From Begonia masoniana (lineage: Eukaryota; Streptophyta; Magnoliopsida; Cucurbitales; Begoniaceae), in NCBI GenBank assembly GCA_022432975.1, contig CM039509.1, positions 47,881,186-47,945,185 on the forward strand: a stretch of 64,000 bases of DNA, read 5' to 3'. Below the pieces are notes generated by a model, which was not told the origin of the DNA, ran no database searches, and worked only from the letters and a program-made list of their open reading frames with translations. This document shows, one piece after another, positions 41,880 to 53,650 of this stretch (the first letter of the stretch is position 1; each line of letters opens with the position of its first letter). Both the position numbers and the translations under genes were made by a program.

Positions 41880-43867
41880 TAATTTTTTTTGAAGAAAGTT
41901 CAATTCAGACTCTATTGTATGGTTCGTTTGTCATTTGGTCTCCAATGTTTTTTTTTACTCAATCAAATCCTATTGTATATGCCATTTGCAATCCAAACAT
42001 TCCGTTCAATTTCTCGTTAAATTGATCACGTATAGAGCGCGTGGTCTTCTTTTTTAGATTTAAAAATTTTAAAATCCCAAATTACCCTTGTCTCTTCTAT
42101 CTTCCCCCTTCCATCTTCCCTCTTCGTGTTCCCTCTTCTCAGATCGCTCGTGCCGGATTGCGAGCTGCCGAAGAAAGTTTGCAAGGAACTTCACACATTC
42201 GCCTAGCTAGAGCGTGCCAGATTTTCCAACGTTTACGGTCAAAACGAGCCCTACTGTCGAAGACAAATTGTGAGCCATAGACCCAAACATAAATCGCCAT
42301 TTCAGGTATGTTCTGTCAAACATTGAACTTTGTTTTCCCATTTTCAAAATGGGAAAACATTGTTCATGTTCTGTCGAACATTGGTCATTGTTTTCCCAAT
42401 CGATTTTTCTCCATTTAGAAAATGACAATTGATTGCTCTGTTTTGTTGATACATTGTTTGAAACTGTTGACATTGGAATTGTTGATAGTGGACTCTCTAT
42501 TTTGTTTTCAATATGCTAGTTGATATTGCTTCTTGTTGATATTAAACTCTATGTTCTGTTTTGTTGACTTGCTATTTGTTTTCAATAATGTAGGTAAAAG
42601 ATATGGATTACTTTAGTATAGAATTCAATTTTAGAGGAAAATTCATATATAAGAAGAGGTTCATGTACAGCTGTGGAAAGTAGGAAATTGTTCTCAAGTG
42701 CGAGGGGGTTCGAATGTCCATGTTGATGATTGAAGACATGCTAGCGGAATTTGGAGACACTGCATGGAAGACTCTTTCTTATAAGATTCCTAAACTTAGT
42801 TTCCAGAAGGGATTGAGGCGCTTGAAAGCTGACAATGATGTGATGAGGATGGTTAGTAGACTCGATGAAAAGCGCTACGTTAGGATTTATGTGGAGTATG
42901 AAGATAATTGTACAATACGTTATTTAAGTGATAGTAGGAATGAATTAATTGATGATAATGACGAACCGAGGGGGAATGGGGATGAGTTAGATGCTGATGG
43001 GGATGAACGTAGTGGGAATGCAGACGCGTTAAGTGCTGATGGGGATGAACATAGTGGGAATGCGGATGCTTTAAGTGCTGGTGGGGATGAACACAGTGAG
43101 AATGTGGATGATGAAAATGTGGATGCGGATGAAGAGGGAGATAATGAGGATGCACATGATAATGTTGATTCAGTGGCGAATGATAATGATATTACCATAG
43201 ATTCTGTTTCGCAGCGTATAGATGGGGATGAATTAAACTCTATAGCAGAATCAGATGATGATATAAGAGAGAGCATTGTTCGAGCATCAAGCATCAATAC
43301 TCCCCACGAGCTTTAGTTAGGAAAGACTTTTGATTCGATACATGTCATTAATAACGCAGTAAAAAAGTATGCAATGGAGAATGGATATGATATTAGGTTC
43401 GAGAAAAGTGAAAGAAGCAAACTACAAGCAGTATGCAAACATGGATGTCCATGGAGACTATATGCATCAAAGATGCAGGCCGAGGACACCTACAAGATTA
43501 AAACATTGAAAGGCTCGCACTCATGCGCACGAACGATGGAGAGTCGTCTTGCATCATCTAAATGGGTAGCATCTGAGTACCTTCGTAAGTTTAGAAGTCA
43601 ACCACAGTGGGAGATTATGTCTATAATTGAAACAGTAAAACAAGACTACAACGTGAATATCTCAAAGATCGTAGCATATAGGGCAAGGAGGAAAGCTCGA
43701 ATAATGGTGGATGGAAGTTCAGATGAGCAATATAAAAAATTGTTATCATATGTAGAAGAAATTAATAGGTCAAATCCAAGGACCACATGCATCGTGAGTG
43801 GGGATCCAACAGAAAGTGAGAAGAATAAAATTTTCAAGAGACTGTATATGTGTTTCAATGCATGGAA
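41880..43867 (+). pseudogene. Mutator-like element, copy B, truncated on the right
   Basis: The terminal region (about 41895-42470) matches the TIR of the full MULE at 49.9 kb. Coding homology starts at 42714: a MuDR N-terminal segment, an acidic run of 16-residue repeats (GDE.SGNADALS), then after a TAG at about 43313-43315 the conserved block AMENGYDIRF...CPWRLYASK. The element ends abruptly at about 43,867, where RING antisense sequence begins. Copy C has no stop at the TAG position. Cannot encode a transposase. Confidence 0.85.
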
Positions 43868-44153
43868 GACAGTCATGAAGCAGCATCAGCATATCAGTTT
43901 CTTTGTATTCAACCAAGAAAATGGAGCAAATATTAGAACAAATCGCCTCTCCTCCCCTCGATTTCATGGCTTTGGCTTGAGAGAACACAACCCTTTTGCC
44001 TATTTCTTCCGGGTTTGTCTGAGAAATCACGTGAGTAATCACTACATTTTCCGGCTGATTTTTCGGCGGTGAAAGGTGGCAATAGCAGGAGAAAATGATG
44101 AGTGCAAGTAAGAAGATTGATCCCAAAAGGTATAAAAAGATGGAGGAATCCAT
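43868..44153 (-). pseudogene. ATL-type RING-H2 gene, truncated copy at the duplication junction
   Basis: From the ATG at 44153 the frame follows copy A through the membrane anchor and into the RING, then departs after LLHDC where the junction is crossed, running into antisense MULE. His97, His100 and the last three Cys ligands are lost. The second ligand is also changed (CSIF in place of CSIC). No working RING can form. Confidence 0.88.
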
Positions 44154-44865
44154 GTTTTTTGGGGGGGATTTAGGATGAGAAGAAGAAAAAACAATAGTTT
44201 TAGTTTGTTTTTTGAGATGGGTATTCAGAATTTTAGGTTTTTTTTTTTTTAAGAAAATGTCAACTGTTTTGTCTTTGTCTATTCTCGCGATGAACAGAAG
44301 ATAATTTTGAGGAAACAACCTTAAAACTTGACCTACTACGTAACACAAGATAGATGTATATCTTATCATCTGGGTTAGTTTGACAGAGCCAATTACTAGC
44401 AGTTTGCTAGTCGATCACTAAAAACGCCAATTGGGGTGGGTCATGGTTGTTAATATAGAATAATGGGAAAGGAAAATGATTTTAGGGGGAAAACGAGAGA
44501 TTGTTGACAATCGAGTGTTAGATTTCCTAAACCAAAATATAAAGTATTTAGACCAAATTGAAGAAAATGAATTTTACGTCTTGATATTGATGTCTTAAAA
44601 TCGAATTGTTGTTTTTTCCTATGAGAATAGTCGCTTTTAATAAGAACCTCACATAAAACACAAGACTAACAACCAACATGGAGTCTTTCATATAACTTTT
44701 AAAATTTTTACCATATATACCTTTTTTTTCGTCGATCATTTCGTGTAAAAAGCATCATAAGAATGGAAAGAGATAACTTAATCTATAGACGTACTTCGTA
44801 GAAAAGAGAGTTGGCTACGTAGATCTTCCGTTTTGATATGTGTAAATCTCTCTCTTTAGGGCATG
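44154..44865. other. 5' flank of the truncated RING copy
   Basis: Closely parallels 27851-28800 with small deletions, including the lost segment equivalent to 28381-28555. No gene seen. It ends in the gaaac target site used by the Cassandra insertion. Confidence 0.7.
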
Positions 44866-44870
44866 GAAAC

Positions 44871-45274
44871 TGTGATGACCCGAATGTGCACGTATAAGTA
44901 CGACTGTGGGGCAAACCTCGGGTTGGGGGGCAAACCTCGGGACCTAAGCCGAGTGTAGGCGAATCCCGGACTCGAGTATAGGCGAATCCCGGGTCGTAAA
45001 GAGGGGGTTGTCACAATCCCACATCGCTTGGGGAAGTATATGGAAATGAAACATATATAAAGAGATCCTCCCAACATAGCAAGACGCGTTTTGGAGCACA
45101 ATTGGCAACGAATCCCATAAGAACTCCGAAGTTAAAAGTGCTTCGGCGAGAGCAATTCCAGGTTGGGTGACTTTCCGGGAAGTTCTCGCCAAACAAAGCC
45201 GTGAGGGGAGAATATTGGGATACGGCCCAATCCCCAGAGCGGACAATATCTTGCTGGGAAACGGGATCGTTACA
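44871..45274 (+). mobile_element. Solo LTR of a Cassandra TRIM element with 5S-rRNA-like core
   Basis: 404 bp with tgtgatgacc...gttaca ends and a 5-bp target-site duplication gaaac (44866-44870, 45275-45279). The paralogous place in unit 1 (about 28790-28800) reads ggcatggaaactaaag without the insert, confirming the boundaries. At about 45107-45190 lies sequence matching plant 5S rRNA in order: aactccgaagttaa, gtgcttcggcgagag, gggtgactttccgggaagt. 5S-derived promoter sequence in the LTR is the hallmark of Cassandra. Recombination between its LTRs would explain a solo LTR. The 5S internal promoter may still be partly usable. Confidence 0.92.
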
Positions 45275-45584
45275 GAAACTAAAGAAGAATGAAAAGTTTC
45301 TAATGAAATGGGGATCATAAAACAAACAATGACGCATTTGTATCAACACATGTACTGAGCGTGGTGTGGTAGCCTATGAAAATAAGGACAACTAAAAATT
45401 TTGTTGATTGTGAAGGCTCAACTCATATCAGTGGGGTTACACAACTCCACATCGCTTGGAAGAGTAGAAATTAAGTGATTTATAAGTAGAGTTTTATTCT
45501 CTAGCTAATAAAAAGTGTTTTGGACTCATCCCAAAAACAAATTCGTGCGGCCTCCGACTCAAAGCGAACAATATTGTACTAGGA

Positions 45585-47537
45585 TGTAACGCCCCAAATT
45601 AAAAATTCCCAATTTGAAACCCTAATTTTTGAAACCCTAGAATTTTCCCCAAATCGATTTGAAATCGAGCGCTAAATCATAAATTGAAAATTTAAATATT
45701 AATTGAAAACTTTAATTTCAGGGAAGCTTTGTAAATTTGTCAAAATCTTGAAACCATTGATTTATCAAAATCTTGCAACCATTGCATAATTAACACAATT
45801 TATGAAACTTTAAATAATAATAAAGTTCAACATAATAATTCAAGTTTTAAACTGAAATAAAACATTAATATCGTTTGAAAATTTAAGCATACTTAATTTA
45901 AATCTTTTTCTTCGAATTCCACAATATTTTCTTCATCTGTATGTTCGCTTGCCACTGGAGGGTTCTCAATAGCAGCTATTTCTTCCTCAGACAAAAATTC
46001 ACCTACATCACAAGTTAAAAACTATGAGAAATCTCAGTAAGTGGAAACACGTGCAAGTTGCAAAACTTTTACTTTTACTTTTACCGAATCCTGTTAACAG
46101 TTATAGACTGGTTGAAAGTCAACATTCTTTTAAGACTTAGCCATCTCTGGCTTCGCCTTCTTTTACTTTTACTTTTACTTTTAAGACTTAGCCATTTCTG
46201 GCTTCGTTAACTTTTACTTTTAAAGCTCTGTACTTTTACTTTTACTTTTACTTTTACTTTTACTTTTACTTTTACTTTTACTTTTACTTTTACTTTTACT
46301 TTTACTTTTACTTTTACTTTTACTTTTACTTTTACTTTTACTTTTACTTTTACTTTTACTTTTACTTTTACTTTTACTTTTACTTTTACTTTTACTTTTA
46401 CTTTTACTTTTACTTTTACTTTTACTTTTACTTTTACTTTTACTTTTACTTTTACTTTTACTTTTACTTTTACTTTTACTTTTACTTTTACTTTTACTTT
46501 TACTTTTACTTTTACTTTTACTTTTACTTTTACTTTTACTTTTACTTTTACTTTTACTTTTACTTTTACTTTTACTTTTACTTTTACTTTTACTTTTACT
46601 TTTACTTTTACTTTTACTTTTACTTTTACTTTTACTTTTACTTTTACTTTTACTTTTACTTTTACTTTTACTTTTACTTTTACTTTTACTTTTACTTTTA
46701 CTTTTACTTTTACTTTTACTTTTACTTTTACTTTTACTTTTACTTTTACTTTTACTTTTACTTTTACTTTTACTTTTACTTTTACTTTTACTTTTACTTT
46801 TACTTTTACTTTTACTTTTACTTTTACTTTTACTTTTACTTTTACTTTTACTTTTACTTTTACTTTTACTTTTACTTTTACTTTTACTTTTACTTTTACT
46901 TTTACTTTTACTTTTACTTTTACTTTTACTTTTACTTTTACTTTTACTTTTACTTTTACTTTTACTTTTACTTTTACTTTTACTTTTACTTTTACTTTTA
47001 CTTTTACTTTTACTTTTACTTTTACTTTTACTTTTACTTTTACTTTTACTTTTACTTTTACTTTTACTTTTACTTTTACTTTTACTTTTACTTTTACTTT
47101 TACTTTTACTTTTACTTTTACTTTTACTTTTACTTTTACTTTTACTTTTACTTTTACTTTTACTTTTACTTTTACTTTTACTTTTACTTTTACTTTTACT
47201 TTTACTTTTACTTTTACTTTTACTTTTACTGCCAATTTTCCGTTGCAAATGGAGCTCGGCCGAGAGGATTTTCGCCGGAAACTTTGGTGGTCGGAGGTCG
47301 GGTTGGTTTTTTCCGACGAGGTAAGCTCTCTGATTTCCGAATAAGAGAGGGATATTTGGTTTCGGTGTGATTTCCTCCTCACCAAGTTCCTCGTTTTAAA
47401 GAAAAAATATCCCAACATCTGATTAATTTTCTTGGACTGATCCGTAGAGAAATTGGTGAGAGTTTAAGTTTGTATCAATTTTCCTCCTACCCTATTTAAT
47501 TTATGAAAAACGTCGATGTGATATTTTGATTGTTACA
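45585..47537. mobile_element. 1.95-kb LTR-like element with TG/CA ends and 5-bp target duplication
   Basis: Begins tgtaacgcccc and ends gattgttaca, flanked by taggA on both sides (45580-45584, 47538-47542). Unit 1 shows the uninterrupted site near 29155. There is no protein, PBS or internal domain, so it is best read as a solo LTR (or a large non-coding TRIM). Half of it is the hexamer array listed separately. The right end contains a gaattt/ttccg-rich part, and the strand of origin is not certain. Confidence 0.8.
46231..47230. repeat. Perfect hexamer microsatellite (TACTTT)n, exactly 1000 bp
   Basis: About 167 identical units with no variant. Two short pieces of the same hexamer occur just before it (about 46160-46180 and 46210-46220), showing local expansion from a seed. 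Long open frames of Lys-Val or Ser-Lys repeats on the minus strand are products of the repeat, not genes. Confidence 0.98.
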
Positions 47538-48980
47538 TAGGAGTACTAGTGGACTCTACAATCCGGGTCCAACCTATATTAACTTACATACTCTAATACC
47601 CAAAAACCTTAATATGAACTACTTTTAATCCGCACGCCCACACACACACATCATAATCGTTAAATTATATCTAACAATCTTCCACTCTGATCACTTACAT
47701 AACCTTAATATTATACATTATAACTTAAAACCTTAGGATATATCCAAAATTCGTTATCATCAAAGTAGAGTATATACAACTAACATCATCTATCAATTAT
47801 ATCAATAAATTACCAAAAGTATTCATTAGAATAAATCAACCAAAATTATGAACTCACTCTATACCATAATATATCCTCTGGTGAAATAATACTCATATTA
47901 GCAAACATGTTCATGAAAGACCTTAGGTGGTACTATCTTTGTGATCAAATATGACATCATTGAGTTTTTTCTAGTGTGACCCATAGATATCTGGCCACTA
48001 TGAATCATTTTTTTTACAATCAAGAACTTACTGTCTATAAATTTAGAACTCAACGAACTCTTGTTGTTATTACAAAACATCACAGCTAATTTATTGTCAC
48101 CCAAAAACTTGAGTGGTATTTCAATACCTTCCATAATCTTTATCTTGTGACAAAGTCCTTATCGATAAGTCCACTACCATCATAGTGGAAGATTTTATGA
48201 GTAACTATTTCTCACTTTTTAAAGAAATAGTTCCTCTGGCCAAGAAAAATATAGTCATGTATCAAATTCCAATCATCTTGACATTATGAAAATTAGAATA
48301 GCGTAATCAATGATCTCTATCTGGTCCAATTTCCTATACGGAGCACATAAATTAATTGCTTTTGTGGGTATCTTAGTATTCACTCAAGTCTAACATGCCA
48401 TAATATCCATACGCATAAATGTTTGAGCATACATAAAACTTCCAATAGTTGAGGCATAACGAATCTTATGGATCTTTTTAATTTCAAATCACTTTTGGGA
48501 CATTGACATTTATTAATCTTGTCACCTTCAGCAACTCCTGATTTATAAACTTATATGGTAACTCTTGATTTATACACTTACATGATAACATTTTAAGAAA
48601 TTTTTTTGTTATAGTTCTTTTGTGACAATTCAATAATATATTGAAGGCGATTTCAATATATTTGAATATCTAACACAAAATAGGTGTCACCAACAAAATC
48701 TTTCATCTTACAATTTTTATAAAAATCTTCATGTAATAAGCTTATATCATTACATGTCAATAATATGTCATCGACATGTAAAACAAACAAAAAAGATGTC
48801 ATCCCCATTGAACTTATTTTTTGAATTGTTCGAAGTAAAGAATTCAAATTGTACCATAAAGATCGTTTTATCAATGTCACCGTTGAGAAACACTGACAAG
48901 AGAGGGCAACGTATTAGCTTTCGCGTTAGGCACTTAATTAATAAAGCTATTGTTTCCGCTCTTTTTTCTACTCTTAAATG
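47538..48980 (-). mobile_element. Decayed copia element in unit 2 (LTR start, RNase H, RT)
   Basis: On the minus strand: RT palm remnant at 48880-48653 (FLFVLHVDDILLTCND, keeping the DD pair lost in unit 1), RNase H end at 48134-47898 (DNKLAVMFCNNN, then FIDSKFLIVKK and PPKVFHEH), then a polypurine tract and TGTTAGAT at 47676, the start of the 3' LTR. The LTR itself is split by the 1.95-kb insertion. Most of gag, integrase and the 5' LTR are gone. Confidence 0.8.
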
Positions 48981-49418
48981 GCCTTGTAAAGTTTTGAGAA
49001 TTGGTGTATGGTTCCAATTCTTTTATTTGCTCTAAAAAAAATTAATTTGCTTCAAACACTGCGATTTCTCAAAATGAGATAATTACTGCTCTGTCTTTTA
49101 CATATTTAGGCTCATTGGAAGCGGGTCGAATCTCAATATCATCTCCTGTACATTATGAAATGTCAATTAATAATAATAATATTTTTATTTAACTTTATAA
49201 TATAAGGTTAAAATCTAATAACCCAATTTGAAATAGATTCTATTCTATTGATAACCATCTAAAATTAATATTATAGAATTCATAATTACATTTCATTTCT
49301 ATTTCCCAGTAAACAAATATCTAACAAACAAAGAAGACAAGGTTTCAAGTTGGAAAGTCAACGACTATGATTTGATCTTGAGAGCGTGAACATAGACCAT
49401 CGTCTTGATCGAGCGACG

Positions 49419-49796
49419 TCAAAGAGGAGGAATCGGAGAGTTCCGGCAGACGGGACACGAGGGGTTGAGCCGCAGCCATGGATCAACGCAGGCGAGATGG
49501 AAGAAATGCTGACAGTCATGAAGCAGCCTCAGCATATCAGTTTCTTTGTATTCAACCAAGCAAATGGAGCAAATATTAGAGCAAATCGCCTCTCCTCCCC
49601 TCGATTTCATGGCTTTGGCTTGAGAGAACACAACCCTTTTGCCTATTTCTTCTGGGTTTGTCTGAGAAATCACGTGAGTAATCACTACACTTTCCGGCGG
49701 ATTTTCCCGCTGTGAAAGGAGCCGATAGCAGGAGGAAAAGATGACTGCAAGCATGAAGACCGATCCGAAAAGGTATACAAAGATGGAGCAATCCAT
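49419..49796 (-). CDS. ATL-type RING-H2 finger protein, copy C (intact)
   Basis: A 125-aa single-exon frame with an N-terminal membrane anchor (about residues 5-23) and all eight RING-H2 ligands (CSIC, C.H, H..C, CPVC) as in copy A. It differs from A mainly in the anchor and linker, and carries WLRLNPSC in the finger. A membrane-bound E3 ubiquitin ligase role is expected from the ATL family. Only about 120 bp upstream of its start the MULE begins, and sequence homologous to the promoter of copy A is found 7 kb away at 56862-57100. Its expression is therefore probably lost or driven by the MULE end. Confidence 0.83.
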   Translation of the reverse strand: MDCSIFVYLFGSVFMLAVIFSSCYRLLSQRENPPESVVITHVISQTNPEEIGKRVVFSQAKAMKSRGGEAICSNICSICLVEYKETDMLRLLHDCQHFFHLACVDPWLRLNPSCPVCRNSPIPPL

Positions 49797-50674
49797 TTTG
49801 CTAGTGGATTAAAAATGGGAAGATCGAGAAAATGAAAATGTTTCTTTGAGTGGGACGTGGAATGATTTTCAACCATACGGGCATTCAAATGTAGATATTT
49901 TTTTTAAAGAAAAATTCAATTCAGACTCTATCATTGGGTAATTTGTCCTTTGATCTCTAATATTTTTTTTTACTCAATCAAATCCTATCGTATACGCCGT
50001 TTGCAATTCAAACATTTCCGTTCAATTTCTTGTTAAATTGATCACGTGTAGAGCGCGTGACCTTCTTTTTTAGATTTAAAAATTCTAAAATCTCAAATTA
50101 CCCTTCTCTTTTCTCTCTTCCATCTTCCCTCTTCGTGTTCCCTCTTCTCAGATCGCTCGTGCCGAATTGCGAGCTGCCAAAGAAAGTTCGCAAGGAACTT
50201 CACACATTCGCCTAGTTAGGGCATGCCAGATTTTCCAACGTTTACTGTCGAAACGAGCCCTACTGTCGAAGACAAATTGTGAGCCCTAGACCCAAACATA
50301 AATCGCCATTTCAGGTATGTTCTATCAAACATTGAACTTTGTTTTCCCATTTTCAAAATGGGAAAACATTGTTCATGTTTTGTCGAACATTGGTCATTGT
50401 TTTCCCAATCGATTTTTCTCCATTTAGAAAATGACAATCGATTGCTCTGTTTTGTTGGTACATTATTTGAAACTGTTGATATTGGAATTGTTGATAGTGG
50501 ACTCCCTGTTTTGTTTTTAATATGCTAGTTGATATTACTTCTTTTTATATTAAACTCTCTCTTATGTTTTGTTTGCTTAGTATTTGTTTTCAATAATGCA
50601 GGTAAAAGATTAAGGAGAGGTTCATGTACAGCTGTGGAAAGCAGGAAATTGTTCCCAAGTGCGAGGGGGATTGA

Positions 50675-53110
50675 ATGTCCATGTTGGTGATTGAAGACAT
50701 GCTAGCGGAGTTTAGAGTCACTGCATGGAAGACTCTTTCTTATAAGATTCCTAAACTTAGTTTCCAGAAGGGATTGAGGCGCTTGAAAGCTGACAATGAT
50801 GTGATAAGGATAGTTAGTAGACTCGATGAAAAGCGCTACGTTAGGATTTATGTAGAGTATGAAGATAATTGTACAATACGTTATTTAAGTGACAGTATGA
50901 ATGAATTAATTGATGATAATGACGAACCGAGGGGGAATGGGGATAAGTTAGATGCTGATGGGGATGAACGCAGTGGGAATGCAGACGCGTTAAGTGTTGA
51001 TGGGGATGAACATAGTGGGAATGCGGATGCTTTAAGTGCTGATGGGGATGAACACAGTGAGAATGTGGATGATGAAAATGTGGATGCAGATGAAGAGGGA
51101 GATAATGAGGATGCACATGATAATGTTGATTCAGTGGCGAATGATAATGATATTACCATAGATTCTGTTTCGCAACGTATGGATGGGGATGAATTAAACT
51201 CTATAGCGGAATCAGATGATGATATGAGAGAAAGCAATGTTCGAGCATCAAGCATCAATACTCCCCACGAGCTTCAATTAGAAAAGACTTTTGATTTGAT
51301 ACATGTCATTAAGGACGCAGTAAAAAAGTATGCAATGGAGAATGGATATGATATTAGGTTCAAGAAAAGTGAAAGAAGCAAACTACAAGCAGTATGCAAA
51401 CGTGAATGTCCATGGAGACTATATGCATCAAAGATGCAGGCGGAGGACACCTACAAGATTAAAAAATTGAAAGGCTCGCACTCATGCGCACGAACGATGG
51501 AGAGTCATCTTGCATCATCTAAATGGGCTCATGCGCACGAACGATGGAGAGTCATCTTGCATCATCTAAATGGGTAGCATCTGAGTACCTTCGTAGGTTT
51601 AGAAGTCAACCACAGCGGGAGATTGTGTCTATAATTGAAACAGTAAAATAAGATTACAACGTGAATATCTCAAAGATGTAGCATATAGGGCATGGAGGAA
51701 AACTTGAATAATGGTGGATGGAAGTTCAGATGAGCAATATAAAAAATTGTTGTCATATGAGAAGAAATTAATAGGTCAAATCCAGGGACCACATGCATCG
51801 TGAGTGTGGATCCAACAGAAAGTGAGGAGAATAAAATTTTTAAGAGACTGTATATGTGTTTCAATGCATGTAAGATAGGATTTATAGCTTGTTGTCGACC
51901 CGTCATTATTTTGGACGGTAATGCCACGGAAAACTTTTGATGGCAATTGGAGTTGATGAAAATGACGAAATATTTCTCATTTTCATTGCTGTTATTGAGG
52001 GTGAAACAAAAGAATTTTGGACGTGGTTTTTGAGGTTAGTGCTGAAGGACCTAAACAATTGCAATGGTTGCGGATTGACTTTTATTTCAAACCAGCAAAA
52101 AATAAGTCTTCTTCTTCATGTACTTTTGTTCCAAATTCATAGTTATATCACTTATCAATTTCTGAATTACTTGCAATGCATGGTTTGGTTCCAACATTAG
52201 AGGATGTGGTACCCGAAGCTGAAGTCCGGTATTGTGTACGACACTTGTATGCAAATTTCAAAAAAGATTTTCGAGGAAAAGTCTACAAAGAGGCAATGTG
52301 GAATGTATCATTTGCTACAACAGGAGCTGCCTTTAAGAAGGAGATGGAGAAGTTGGCCACTTGGAATAGAGCGGCATACATGGCATTGCGAGAGATTCCT
52401 CTGCAGTTCTGGTCGCGACATGCATTCAGTCAACTATCAAAGTGCGAACTCACTTTGAACAACCTCAGCAAGTCATTCAACTCCTTAATACTCCCAGCAA
52501 GAGATAAGTCAATCTTGACGATGCTCGAAATGATTAGGACTTTTATGGCTAGAATTACGAAGAGGCATAGCAAAATGGAAGAATGTAATGACTTGCTATG
52601 TCCTGAAGTTCGAAAGAAAGTTGAGAAATTAAAGAATGTTGTAAGACATTGATTTCAAACGCCTGCAGGATGGGAAAGATTTGAGGTTACTAATCATTTC
52701 CAACAATTTGATGTCAACTTACACAATCATCTATGTAGCTGTTACATGTGGGAGCTAACTGGTATACCTTGTGTGCACGCGATTCCTTGTTTTTCATTCA
52801 TGAGAAGGAATATCAAGGACTACATTCACTCATACTACCATCGGGAGACATATATCTGGTTGTACTCTCATTTCATTAGACCATTTAACGGTGATGATAT
52901 GTGGCCTTCTAGAAGTACGCCCACCATATTGCCACCTTTTATGAAATGACAACCTGGTAGGCCAAAGAAGAAGAGAACTAGAGACATCGATGAACCACAA
53001 AGCCATATATCAATTTCTAGAAAAAATATGATTATGACATGTGAAAAATGTGGTGGGCATAATCTTAATTCAAGAACTTACAAAGGAGTCTCAAATGCAA
53101 CCCGAGTAAG
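50675..53110 (+). pseudogene. MuDR-type transposase, copy C, decayed
   Basis: The order of family blocks is complete: N-terminal domain with an acidic 16-residue repeat (about 50930-51120), the YAMENGYDIRFKK/CPWRLYASK DNA-binding-type domain (51330-51470), a degraded DDE core (VIILDG near 51905, LLMAIGVDENDEIF, then FISNQQK where ISDRQK is usual), the block YCVRHLYANFKKDFRG, a SWIM zinc finger (CSC...GIPCVHA, about 52735-52780) and a C-terminal knuckle remnant. A 47-bp tandem duplication (51481-51527 and 51528-51574) absent from copy B shifts the frame. More stops and shifts follow between 51577 and 51937 and at 52650. Not able to encode a transposase. Confidence 0.88.
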
Positions 53111-53650
53111 TAAATATTATTATTATAACATGTTTTCTATACTCAATAAATGTCTTTTATAATTTCTATACTCGTCGTTTCAGGCTTCCTCGGCATGAAG
53201 AAGCTCCCAAACCAAGTCTAATTTGTTCATGGATTTTAGGTAACGACAACATGTGATAAGTGATCTTTTTTTGTTAGAAGCTGTCTTTTGTACTATGTTT
53301 TTAGAAGCAAGACAAGCATCATATTGCTTGTTGTTTTTTGTTACAAGCTGTAATTTTAGAAGCAGGATAATGGTTGCTTCTTGTTAACTCTTTGAGATCC
53401 AGTTTCATGTATAATTTTTATAGTCCTCATCATCTACAATTTTCATAAAAAGGCACTCATCATAAACAACAAATACTAAACATATTTTCAACTTCTAATC
53501 ATAATGATTAGTCTCATAATATATTTTGTAGCATACACAAACAACAACTACAATTGTCATAATACTTAATCGCAAAGTTACATTTTGCAACATACATAAA
53601 GAGCAACTACAACTGCTGTGACAATTCACAAAAACTTGTATAATAGTAGC

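Larger units (their letters stand above)
27565..43867. repeat. Tandem segmental duplication, unit 1
   Basis: Order: promoter side of RING copy A, decayed copia 3' end, unknown insert, copia RT remnant, RING copy B, left part of a MULE. The same order recurs in unit 2 at 43868-51870. Unit 1 is 16.3 kb. Removing the later Sirevirus-like insertion (8.88 kb with its target duplication) and about 1.45 kb of unrecognised insert leaves about 6.0 kb, close to the 5.6 kb left in unit 2 after its own insertions are removed. The left breakpoint is inside RING A coding sequence. Confidence 0.85.
43868..51870. repeat. Tandem segmental duplication, unit 2
   Basis: Repeats the order of unit 1: truncated RING, its 5' flank, decayed copia, RING copy C and the left part of the MULE. 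The junction with unit 1 joins MULE (equivalent of about 51,870 in copy C) to RING (equivalent of 27,565 in copy A), with only a few bases of similarity (aaga/gaagac). The right breakpoint lies inside the full MULE, which is why that copy is complete and copy B is not. Confidence 0.85.

Noticed and set aside
42880..43155. His/Pro-rich frames antisense to the MULE (also 50841-51116)
   Set aside because: They mirror the acidic tandem repeat of the transposase and are present only because that repeat lacks stops in other frames.
46207..47418. Long Lys-Val and Ser-Lys repeat frames on the minus strand
   Set aside because: Products of the hexamer microsatellite; no start context, promoter or family supports them.
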